A stretch of 40,432 nt of DNA, from NCBI GenBank assembly GCA_035560795.1, contig DATMYV010000034.1, positions 1 to 40,432 on the forward strand, written 5' to 3'. Within the stretch, counting starts at the first letter, position 1, and each line of letters opens with the position of its first letter. The notes below the pieces were generated by a model. That model did no database searches, had not been told where the DNA came from, and worked only from the letters and a program-made list of their open reading frames with translations. Shown one piece after another: positions 26,292 to 33,063 of the stretch. This DNA comes from Longilinea sp035560795. Its GTDB lineage: Bacteria; Chloroflexota; Anaerolineae; Anaerolineales; Anaerolineaceae. The position numbers and the translations under genes are program-made.

Positions 26292-26946
26292 CCCAATAAG
26301 AATTGTAATCGCGGACGATCATACTCTCTTTCGAGAGGGAATCAAACTGGCATTGGTATCCCATCCAGAGTTTGAAGTGGTGGGAGAAGCAAATACCGGA
26401 TTGGAAGCAATTGAACTTGCTCGAAAGACGATGCCCGATATCATCTTGATGGATATTTCCATGCCTCAGTGTAATGGTTTGGAAGCAACCATGGTGATCA
26501 ATCGCGAAATGCCACACATCAAGATCATTATTCTGACTGTTTCTGAAGATTCGCAGAATTTATTTGAGGCGATTCGGGCAGGTGCATGGGGATATCTACT
26601 CAAGGATTTGCAGCCAAAGACGTTATTCAAAGCCATCGAAATGATTGCTGATGGAGAAGTGCTATTTGCAAGTGGTGTGGCAAGCAGAATCCTGGATGAA
26701 TTTCGGCAGCCGCTGTTGCAGGCTCCCTCTGAAAAAGAACTGGCCGGTCCGTTGACAGATCGCGAAGTAGAGGTCCTCCGATTGGTAGCCAAAGGTTTCT
26801 CGAACGGAGAGATCGCTGATAATCTTTCCATTTCTAAAAACACAGTAAAAAATCATTTAAGCAATATTCTCTCTAAATTATATTTACGTAATCGGATTCA
26901 ACTTGCCACTTATGCAATTCGCAAGGGTTTTGATTCAGAATCCTGA
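26284..26946 (+). CDS. NarL/FixJ-family response regulator
   Basis: A 220-residue regulator whose ATG at 26284 overlaps the kinase stop. The receiver domain has the acidic pair Asp11-Asp12, phosphoacceptor Asp57 (LMDISMP) and a later conserved Lys (YLLKDL). The C-terminal LuxR-type helix-turn-helix reads LTDREVEVLRLVAKGFSNGE then SKNTVKNHLSNILSKL. An in-frame ATG at 26116 would only extend it into the kinase gene and is rejected. Possible targets are the downstream dehydrogenase or tungsten cassette, where palindromes occur at 27011-27032 and 28005-28020. Confidence 0.93.
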   Translation: MNSPIRIVIADDHTLFREGIKLALVSHPEFEVVGEANTGLEAIELARKTMPDIILMDISMPQCNGLEATMVINREMPHIKIIILTVSEDSQNLFEAIRAGAWGYLLKDLQPKTLFKAIEMIADGEVLFASGVASRILDEFRQPLLQAPSEKELAGPLTDREVEVLRLVAKGFSNGEIADNLSISKNTVKNHLSNILSKLYLRNRIQLATYAIRKGFDSES

Positions 26947-27010
26947 TAACTACACCCCCTTTATCAAATAATCTGACCTGAACGGACAAGCAGATCGATT
27001 GCTTTACCTC

Positions 27011-27032
27011 ATATAGTCCAGTCGGACTATAT
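27011..27032. promoter_or_regulatory. Perfect 9-bp inverted repeat upstream of the dehydrogenase
   Basis: ATATAGTCC and GGACTATAT flank the four bases AGTC. It lies 65 bp after the response-regulator stop and 134 bp before the dehydrogenase start. No T-tract follows, so an operator is more likely than a terminator. Confidence 0.55.
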
Positions 27033-27165
27033 CGATATGGTTGTATTGGATAGTTAAAGATGGTCTCGCCCGGTCTTTTGAATATCCTCAAACAAGCATA
27101 TATTGATTGTATAGGAAAGGAAACTCAATTATTTCCTCAATAATTTGTTACAGGAGGTGGAATGG

Positions 27166-28002
27166 ATGTCAAAGAACTTGATTGAAATCTTTGGCTATGA
27201 AGGTAAGACAGTCGTTATTTCCGGCGCGGCTTCCGGAATGGCGAAGTCTGCCGCTGGGCTGCTGATCGATCTTGGCGCAAAAGTCTACGCCATTGATCTA
27301 AATGACATCAGTTTGCCAGTCGAAAAGGCTTTCAAGGCTGACCTCTCGAAACAGGAGACCATTGACCAAGTTTGTAATGAACTTCCGGAGAAGATCGACG
27401 CGCTATTCCTTTGCCACGGTATGGCCGCCTGGCCTGGCAAGGAAATCAAAGTACAGCTGGTCAACTTCCTCGGGCAGAAGTACATGATCGAGAAGCTTCT
27501 ACCTCGCATTGTTGATAATGGTTCGGTCAGCGTAATCTCTTCGGTGGGCGGCTTCAATTGGGAACTCTTATTTAAGGAGATCACGGAAGTTCTGAACTGC
27601 TCCACATGGAATGAAACCGTTTCCTGGTATGAAGCTCATCCTGATTTGCTTGTGAGCAGCTATACCTTCTCTAAGCAGTGCTTGAATACCTATATTAAGA
27701 CCCATGCGTTTACGCCGCAATACACCGATCGGCGGGTACGTCTCAATTCGATCTGCCCAGGTGATACACTCACCGGCTTGACGGAAGATTTCTACGTCAC
27801 TACCACGGGTGAAAGAGATAGCGGAGCCGCTGCCGTTGAATTTATCTTTCTCTCAGGTTGGAATGGACGCCCTGCCCAGCCGGAAGAGATGGGTTACCCG
27901 CTGGTGGCAGTTGGCAGCAAGATCTTCAGTTATTTGAGCGGACAGACGATCTATATTGATTACGGTCTGACCGCTAATATGGAACTCGACAATATCACAT
28001 AA
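27166..28002 (+). CDS. Short-chain dehydrogenase/reductase (SDR)
   Basis: A 278-residue NAD(P)-dependent oxidoreductase. The Rossmann motif is SGAASGMA (residues 19-26), a variant of TGxxxGxG; the CHG of the NNAG-like motif (LFLCHGMA) and the catalytic Ser in VISSVGG are present, as are Tyr166 and Lys170 (YTFSK). The start at 27166 is set by AGGAGGTGG at 27152-27160; an upstream in-frame ATG at 27145 precedes this site. The overall shape resembles the 3-alpha-hydroxysteroid or coniferyl-alcohol dehydrogenase branch. Its position before an aldehyde oxidoreductase suggests an alcohol/aldehyde pair; the substrate is unknown. Confidence 0.88.
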   Translation: MSKNLIEIFGYEGKTVVISGAASGMAKSAAGLLIDLGAKVYAIDLNDISLPVEKAFKADLSKQETIDQVCNELPEKIDALFLCHGMAAWPGKEIKVQLVNFLGQKYMIEKLLPRIVDNGSVSVISSVGGFNWELLFKEITEVLNCSTWNETVSWYEAHPDLLVSSYTFSKQCLNTYIKTHAFTPQYTDRRVRLNSICPGDTLTGLTEDFYVTTTGERDSGAAAVEFIFLSGWNGRPAQPEEMGYPLVAVGSKIFSYLSGQTIYIDYGLTANMELDNIT

Positions 28003-28004
28003 AA

Positions 28005-28020
28005 TTCGCCCTAGGGCGAA
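28005..28020. promoter_or_regulatory. 16-bp perfect palindrome after the dehydrogenase gene
   Basis: TTCGCCCTAGGGCGAA begins 2 bp after the dehydrogenase stop codon and lies 71 bp before the small protein's start. It is too tight to be a good hairpin and lacks a T-tract, so a protein-binding site is more likely. Confidence 0.45.
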
Positions 28021-28090
28021 CGAATGAGAAATCCTAACTAGTACTTGTAATCACATAGATAAATCTTAAATAGGATAAAGGAGAAATACC

Positions 28091-28312
28091 ATGGGAGAAA
28101 AATTCAACTTCAGCATAGATTCGAAAGTCAAAGAAATTATGACCACCCCTGAATCTGTTGCAGTCATTGAAAAGTATTTACCAGGCATTAGCAAGAATCC
28201 AGCGGTAAAGATGGGATACAGCATGACGATGCGTGCAGCTGCGGCTTTCCCAGCGTCTGGTATATCCCCAGAGATGCTTCTCAAGATCGACGAGGATCTT
28301 AAGAAGCTCTAA
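28091..28312 (+). CDS. Small helical protein of unknown function
   Basis: A 73-residue protein with a clear AAAGGAG ribosome-binding site seven bases before the ATG. The sequence (KVKEIMTTPESVAVIEKYLP, then SKNPAVKMGYSMTMRAAAAF) resembles a small all-helical domain often fused to the C-terminus of larger enzymes, including some glycosidases. Here it stands alone between the dehydrogenase and the tungsten cassette. It could be a partner subunit of the dehydrogenase. I recognise no catalytic motif. Confidence 0.75.
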   Translation: MGEKFNFSIDSKVKEIMTTPESVAVIEKYLPGISKNPAVKMGYSMTMRAAAAFPASGISPEMLLKIDEDLKKL

Positions 28313-28692
28313 GCAAGTTTTTCCCATCTCTCGGTTGAAACCGGGAGATGGGTATATTCGTAATTATCAGGTTCCTCTGTTCGGCACAGCCCGTAAAGGC
28401 TGATTTTGTTACAGGAACGATAACTTAATTGTGGGTTTGTTTTCCTCCCAACACCAGACATTACGCGCAGAGGGTATAGTATCTGACAACTTCATTTGGA
28501 GTGGATTGTTGGAATGGAGTGTTCAATCTATTGATACTGCCCTTTTAGGAGATTTCGTACCCGGCATGTAAAGTACCTTTCAGTTTGTACACCTGTCTTT
28601 TCCGGATTTGATCCAGCATGTAGAGAAAGAATATTGTAGCGGGTCTTTGCACCACTAATAAACTAAAGTCTTCAAGCAGAAAGAATGAGGTA
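28313..28692 (+). other. Intergenic leader region of the tungsten cassette
   Basis: About 380 bp without a gene. It contains the 28323-28352 hairpin, a nested stem structure at 28371-28418, and a possible promoter (TTGTAG at 28634-28639, 16 bp, TAATAA at 28656-28661) in front of the aldehyde oxidoreductase. No open frame here has a supporting start site. Confidence 0.4.
28323..28352 (+). terminator. Strong hairpin after the small helical protein
   Basis: CCCATCTCTCGGT pairs with ACCGGGAGATGGG (one G-T pair) around the loop TGAA. No real T-tract follows on the plus strand, so it may act as an RNA-stabilising end or a weak terminator. Confidence 0.55.
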
Positions 28693-30579
28693 ATGATGGC
28701 AGATCTTGTTGGTTATACAGGAAAATTGTTGAGGGTAGACCTTACCAATGAATCCTTCACGGATGTGATCATCGATGAAGAGATGGCACGTAAGTTCATT
28801 GGAGGGACCGGATTTGGGGTAAAAATCCTTTATGACGAGGTCCCGGCTGATGTGGCTTGGGATGACGAGCGCAATCGCTGGTTTATCGGCAGCGGACCCT
28901 TAGGCGGAACAATCATCGGCGGTTCAGGCACTGTCTCTGTCGTCGTCAAGGGTCCCATGACCAATGGGGCTGCCTGTACACAGGCTAATGGGTTCTTTGG
29001 CGCCTTTCTACGCTTCTGCGGTTATGAAGGGATCATCGTGCAGGGTAAAGCCAAGCGTTGGTCTTACCTGCTTATCACCGATAACGGGGTTGAACTGCGC
29101 GATGCCTCCCATCTGGTAGGTAAGGACACCTGGGAGACCTGTGATCTGATTAAAAGCGAGTTTGGCAAGGCTGAACATGGGATGAGTGTGGCTGCCATCG
29201 GCCCAGCCAGCGAGCATCTGGTGCGCTATGCCCCCATTGTTATTGACAAAGACCATGTCCCTTCTCATAATGGGAATGGATCGGTGCTGGCTTCCAAGCA
29301 GCTCAAGGCGATTGCCGTGGATCGGGGCAAAAAGAGAATACCTGCTCATGATCAAGCCGCATTGAGCGCTGTTGCGAAGGTTATCAAGGCTGATAACGAT
29401 GAGTACATGTTTACCGTTACTGGAACGACAGGCGCTTTTCAGGATGGTATTGTTGCAGGAATGGGGATGCTGCCGGTGAAGAACTGGACTACAGATTTCA
29501 CTGACGCCCCCCCCGAAGAGATTGACAAGTTTGGAGCCATCTATACACGCAGCCACCACAATGCTAAACGGGATAACTGCTGGGGATGCATAGCCATGCA
29601 CAACCATAAGTATGTCCTTTCCGAAGGTCATTACAAGGGCGAGCATGTTTATGAAGCGGAGTTTGAAGGTTTAACCTCTCTCGGCTCGATCATCGGTAAC
29701 TATGAAGCGACATCCGCTATATATCTTTCCAACCTGGCAGACAAGTTGGGGATGGATGTCAATGAGCTCGGATGGTCTCTTGGACTGGCAATCGAGTGCT
29801 ATGAGAAAGGCGTGATCACCAAAGAACAGACCGACGGTCTTGAGCTAACCTGGGGCAACTATAAAGCCATTGAGCAGTTGATGTACAAGATTGCCAGGCG
29901 CGAGGGGTTCGGCAATGTGTTGGCCGAGGGAGCCATGCGGGCAGCCGAGATCATAGGCGGCGAAGCACCCAATTTTGCTGTTGGCACCAAGAAATATGTG
30001 ACGCCTCGTACTGTTCAGGCACGCATCATATGGCCGTGGATCCTGGATCATGTGATCAGCAATTCAGGTACGAATGAGGGTTATGAGTACGCCTACCATC
30101 CCAAGGAAGTGGGCGTCGATTTACCGGATGGGTATCGCATTGCTCCTTCATTTTCAGCTGAAGATGCGGTGGACAATTGCGTTAAGGCCAACTGGAGCGC
30201 GCACTTCCTGGATAGCCTGGGGGTGTGTTGGTTCTCCACCGCAGGTGATTTCAAACGGCTTTGCGAGGCACTCAGGGCAGTAACCGGCTGGGACTTTCCC
30301 GCTGAAGAATCAACAGAAGTAGGCTTCCGTATCCAGCATCTGTTGCGGGCGTTCAATATCCGCTGCGGTCATACCCCTGAGATGGATGCGCCTTCACCTC
30401 GTTTCGGCAATCCCCCAATGGATGGAATGGCAGCAGGGCAGGATTTCATGGCTCATCTGGATGAGATGCGCACCAATTATTATAAAGGCAAGGGTTGGGA
30501 TCCAATGACCGGGAAACCGTTGCCGGAAACCTTGAAGAAATACGGCCTGGAATTTGTCATCCCTGAAATGTGGGGCTAG
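28693..30579 (+). CDS. AOR-family tungsten-dependent aldehyde:ferredoxin oxidoreductase
   Basis: A 628-residue protein, close to the 605 or so of Pyrococcus AOR. The N-terminal domain has GYTGKLLRVDLT, FIGGTGFGVKILYDE and GSGTVSVVVKGPMTNGA, the tungstopterin-binding part of the family. The iron-sulfur motif is Cys296-x2-Cys299-x3-His303, with Cys512 (LGVCWFS) as the distal ligand. Typical AORs have a third Cys where His303 stands. ATG codons occur at 28693 and 28696; the second is better spaced from GAGG. Enzymes of this family oxidise aldehydes or reduce acids with ferredoxin; a BamB-like role in acyl-CoA reduction is also possible. The maturase and MoaD-like genes downstream support a tungsten cofactor. 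Confidence 0.92.
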   Translation: MMADLVGYTGKLLRVDLTNESFTDVIIDEEMARKFIGGTGFGVKILYDEVPADVAWDDERNRWFIGSGPLGGTIIGGSGTVSVVVKGPMTNGAACTQANGFFGAFLRFCGYEGIIVQGKAKRWSYLLITDNGVELRDASHLVGKDTWETCDLIKSEFGKAEHGMSVAAIGPASEHLVRYAPIVIDKDHVPSHNGNGSVLASKQLKAIAVDRGKKRIPAHDQAALSAVAKVIKADNDEYMFTVTGTTGAFQDGIVAGMGMLPVKNWTTDFTDAPPEEIDKFGAIYTRSHHNAKRDNCWGCIAMHNHKYVLSEGHYKGEHVYEAEFEGLTSLGSIIGNYEATSAIYLSNLADKLGMDVNELGWSLGLAIECYEKGVITKEQTDGLELTWGNYKAIEQLMYKIARREGFGNVLAEGAMRAAEIIGGEAPNFAVGTKKYVTPRTVQARIIWPWILDHVISNSGTNEGYEYAYHPKEVGVDLPDGYRIAPSFSAEDAVDNCVKANWSAHFLDSLGVCWFSTAGDFKRLCEALRAVTGWDFPAEESTEVGFRIQHLLRAFNIRCGHTPEMDAPSPRFGNPPMDGMAAGQDFMAHLDEMRTNYYKGKGWDPMTGKPLPETLKKYGLEFVIPEMWG

Positions 30580-30646
30580 TAATTCCCGGGCTGCAATAAA
30601 TGACCAAGGAAGTACTCGGAGGTTTTTACTTCTTCATAACTAAGCT

Positions 30647-31846
30647 ATGAAAGAAATTACTTCGAGTACTTTCCCTTGCAGTACAGATCCTCAGCTGACG
30701 CAGGTTTACGTTGAACCCACCAGCCAATGCAATCTGGATTGCCGTATCTGTGTCCGGAAAACCTGGAGTGAACCTACCGGCTTCATGGGGATCGATACCT
30801 TCCAGAATCTGATTGATGGGCTGCGTCAAATGCCTTCCGTAAAAAGAGTGAACTTCTGGGGAATCGGCGAACCACTTCTCCATCCAGAGATCGTGAGCAT
30901 GGTGGCACAGGTTAATGCATTGGGAGTAGAAACACAAATCATCACGAATGGACTGCTCCTGGACCAGACAAAAGCTGAAGGCTTTATCCAAGCCGGTTTG
31001 GATCGCTTGATACTTTCTATCGATAGCGTTTCGCCTGTATCGAAGCTGGATTCCCGTTGCGGTGACGAACTCAAACAAGCGCTCCAAAACGTGGCCGAAC
31101 TGCGAGCCCTTACGGAGGAAAGATGTTCTCTCTCGGGTATCAGCCGTGGTCCATGTGGTCAGGTGGAATACAATTCAACCCGGAAACCCAATATCGGCAT
31201 TGCCTTTGTGGTTACGAAGAGTAACTTGCATGAATTGAACCAGTTAAGGTCTTTGGCAGCCTCATTAGGCGCAAATCTTATTTCATTGACCAACCTGTTG
31301 CCTTACGCTGAAGAAATGCAGGAAGAGATCCTTTATTCTTCTACTGCCGGGCGTAATCCTCCAAACGACTACTCTTCCAGATTTCCAGAGATCTCTCTCC
31401 CGCGTCTGGATGTCAGTCCGGAATTATTTAATGTTCTCCCTGGCTTACTTGGAAATGGTAATTCCATTGGCGGGTCTCAACCTTCACTTTCGCGGTATGC
31501 TAATTACTGCCGCTTTGTCGAGGAAGGCTCCATCGCGGTTAATTGGCAGGGAGAGGTCAGCCCTTGCGTCCCGCTGATGCACTCTTATTCCTGCTATGTT
31601 TTCGGGCGCGAAAAACGATTCAAGAGTTGCAGTCTGGGCAACCTGAAAACGAATGCTCTCCAGAAGATCTGGCAAAGCGCCGAATTCCTGCGCATCCGGG
31701 ATACGGTGAGACGCTTCCCTTTCGCCCCCTGCACCGATTGCGGCGGTTGTGCCCAGAGTGAGACCAATGAGGAAGATTGTTATGGCAACGTCTTCCCGGT
31801 TTGTGGTGACTGCCTGTGGGCGAAAGGCGTGATCCAATGCCCCTGA
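30647..31846 (+). CDS. Radical SAM/SPASM maturase associated with tungsten oxidoreductase
   Basis: A 399-residue radical SAM protein. The cluster that binds S-adenosylmethionine is Cys28-x3-Cys32-x2-Cys35 (CNLDCRIC), followed by NFWGIGEPLLHPE and LILSIDSV. The C-terminal part is SPASM-like and cysteine-rich (GEVSPCVPLMHSY, PCTDCGGCAQ, CYGNVFPVCGDC) and would hold auxiliary iron-sulfur clusters. This arrangement beside an AOR gene matches the tungsten cofactor oxidoreductase radical SAM maturase family. The ATG at 30647 is the first in frame after a stop, and no good ribosome-binding site is near; an inverted repeat spans the start region (30610-30671). Confidence 0.9.
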   Translation: MKEITSSTFPCSTDPQLTQVYVEPTSQCNLDCRICVRKTWSEPTGFMGIDTFQNLIDGLRQMPSVKRVNFWGIGEPLLHPEIVSMVAQVNALGVETQIITNGLLLDQTKAEGFIQAGLDRLILSIDSVSPVSKLDSRCGDELKQALQNVAELRALTEERCSLSGISRGPCGQVEYNSTRKPNIGIAFVVTKSNLHELNQLRSLAASLGANLISLTNLLPYAEEMQEEILYSSTAGRNPPNDYSSRFPEISLPRLDVSPELFNVLPGLLGNGNSIGGSQPSLSRYANYCRFVEEGSIAVNWQGEVSPCVPLMHSYSCYVFGREKRFKSCSLGNLKTNALQKIWQSAEFLRIRDTVRRFPFAPCTDCGGCAQSETNEEDCYGNVFPVCGDCLWAKGVIQCP

Positions 31847-31941
31847 TCGATATTATCTTTGTTTACCCACCACCAGGATTGAAGAAAAAATATATTAACC
31901 GTTTTTGATTATGATCAAACGAGAAGACAAAGGAAAAACGG

Positions 31942-32232
31942 ATGAATGTCTCAATTAAGTTCGGAGCACCCCTTTCCGTGGTGGTCGGACAGGATAAGAT
32001 CGTACTTTCACTGCAGGATGGAGCAACCGTCGATGATCTTCTCATGGAGCTTCGCAAATGCTATCCCGATTTCGAAGAAGGAGTGAGAGGTAAAAGCCTT
32101 CCGAAAATGTGGGCAACGCCCTTTTATCGCATGATTGTCAACGCAGACATGGTACCTTGGGACAGATCGGGGTTTACTTCTCTTCACGACGGCGACCACG
32201 TCTATTTCATGTTGCCCTATGATGGTGGATAA
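31942..32232 (+). CDS. MoaD/ThiS-like ubiquitin-fold sulfur carrier
   Basis: A 96-residue beta-grasp protein ending in the Gly-Gly that is adenylated and thiocarboxylated in MoaD and ThiS. It has KFGAPLSVVVGQDKIVLSL and DGDHVYFMLPYDGG. Its place after the AOR and maturase genes suggests it donates sulfur to the pterin dithiolene of the tungsten cofactor, either in place of or beside housekeeping MoaD. A purine-rich AAAGGAAAAACGG precedes the ATG. Confidence 0.88.
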   Translation: MNVSIKFGAPLSVVVGQDKIVLSLQDGATVDDLLMELRKCYPDFEEGVRGKSLPKMWATPFYRMIVNADMVPWDRSGFTSLHDGDHVYFMLPYDGG

Positions 32233-32254
32233 GAACCCAATAATGAACAGTAAC

Positions 32255-32277
32255 GCCCGCCAATTGGCGGGCTTTTT
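32255..32277 (+). terminator. Rho-independent terminator of the tungsten cassette
   Basis: GCCCGCC, loop AATT, GGCGGGC, then TTTTT: a perfect seven-pair GC-rich stem with a T-tract, 22 bp after the MoaD-like stop. Confidence 0.93.
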
Positions 32278-32320
32278 GTTGCCATAGAGCTATTATCAGC
32301 TTGCATGGGTTTCGCTTTTG

Positions 32321-32355
32321 AAAACGAAAAACCAGAGCCCGACGGACTCTGGTTT
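32321..32355 (-). terminator. Terminator of the tRNA gene
   Basis: On the minus strand AAACCAGAGTCC pairs with GGGCTCTGGTTT (one T-G pair) around loop GTC and is followed by TTCGTTTTC. It lies directly after the tRNA. Confidence 0.8.
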
Positions 32356-32363
32356 ACTCTTAG

Positions 32364-32435
<72 letters not shown>

Positions 32436-32447
32436 TCAAGTTCCTTG

Positions 32448-32475
32448 ATTATACCCGCTTTATTGTAACCGTCAA
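32448..32475 (-). promoter_or_regulatory. Promoter of initiator tRNA-Met
   Basis: On the minus strand TTGACG (32470-32475) and TATAAT (32448-32453) are 16 bp apart, with the tRNA 5' end 12 bp downstream of the -10 box. This is near-consensus for the housekeeping sigma factor. Confidence 0.85.
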
Positions 32476-32529
32476 GGGATGCTCCATAACGCCGTAACGG
32501 ACGTGCCTTCCTTGAAATAATGTTAAATA

Positions 32530-32565
32530 GAACTGGCTCACGCGAGGCGTCGTGTGAGCCAGTTC
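32530..32565. repeat. 12-bp perfect inverted repeat
   Basis: GAACTGGCTCAC and GTGAGCCAGTTC flank a 12-nt loop between the tRNA promoter and the DUF2905 gene. Read on the minus strand it lies downstream of DUF2905 and could end that transcript, but only a scattered T-rich run follows. A 10-bp inverted pair (32487-32496, 32622-32631) brackets it. Confidence 0.6.
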
Positions 32566-32718
32566 AGACCCAAAAGGAGGAGATAATCAATTTTCTACCG
32601 CGCTCTTCTGTTTCGCACAACGGCGTTATTTATACCAGCACGGCTCACAACGGTGTAGTGATCCTCTTCCTATTATTGTCTGACAAATGTCCACCCCTCA
32701 AACGTGACATCTTTCCGA

Positions 32719-32943
32719 TCAGCGATTCAACCAGCGCGCCAGCAGGTTCAACACCACTGTCAGCACCAGGCTGATGACGATGGACGCTAGGATCGGGATC
32801 ACGCAGCTGCCGCCCGGGAAATCCAGGCGCAGCGTGCCGGGCAGGTTTTGGTTGCCCAACAATCGTCCCAACAGCCAGATCACCCCGCCCGCCACGATCA
32901 CAACCACCCCGATCACCACCAACAGCTTGCCGAAATTCTCCAT
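32719..32943 (-). CDS. DUF2905 family small membrane protein
   Basis: A 74-residue protein with two hydrophobic helices (LLVVIGVVVIVAGGVIWLLG and IVISLVLTVVLNLLA) separated by a short NLPGTLRLDF segment, the hallmark of DUF2905. GAGGGG precedes the ATG. The family is widespread and its function is unknown. It is divergently oriented to the nicotinate phosphoribosyltransferase gene. Confidence 0.88.
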   Translation of the reverse strand: MENFGKLLVVIGVVVIVAGGVIWLLGRLLGNQNLPGTLRLDFPGGSCVIPILASIVISLVLTVVLNLLARWLNR

Positions 32944-32989
32944 TTGCCCCTCGTTTGCCCTTCGCTTCTCCCTCCCAGTCTATCACATC

Positions 32990-33017
32990 TTGACAGCGCG
33001 GGTTTCAGGCTTATAAT
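32990..33017 (+). promoter_or_regulatory. Promoter of the nicotinate phosphoribosyltransferase gene
   Basis: Consensus TTGACA (32990-32995) and TATAAT (33012-33017) are spaced 16 bp apart, 46 bp before the start codon. Confidence 0.88.
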
Positions 33018-33018
33018 C

Positions 33019-33033
33019 GTGTAATAATTACAC
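33019..33033. promoter_or_regulatory. Putative operator over the transcription start
   Basis: GTGTAATAATTACAC is a perfect 7-1-7 palindrome that starts one base after the -10 box, so a bound protein would block initiation. The position suggests repression, perhaps in response to NAD status. The regulator is not identified. Confidence 0.6.
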
Positions 33034-33063
33034 AAAGTCTGTTTGTGTTCACCAGGAGTGTTC

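Noticed and set aside
32520..32774. An 84-codon plus-strand open frame next to the tRNA promoter.
   Set aside because: It spans the 12-bp inverted repeat and runs antisense into the end of DUF2905. Its AGGAGG lies inside the frame rather than before the ATG.
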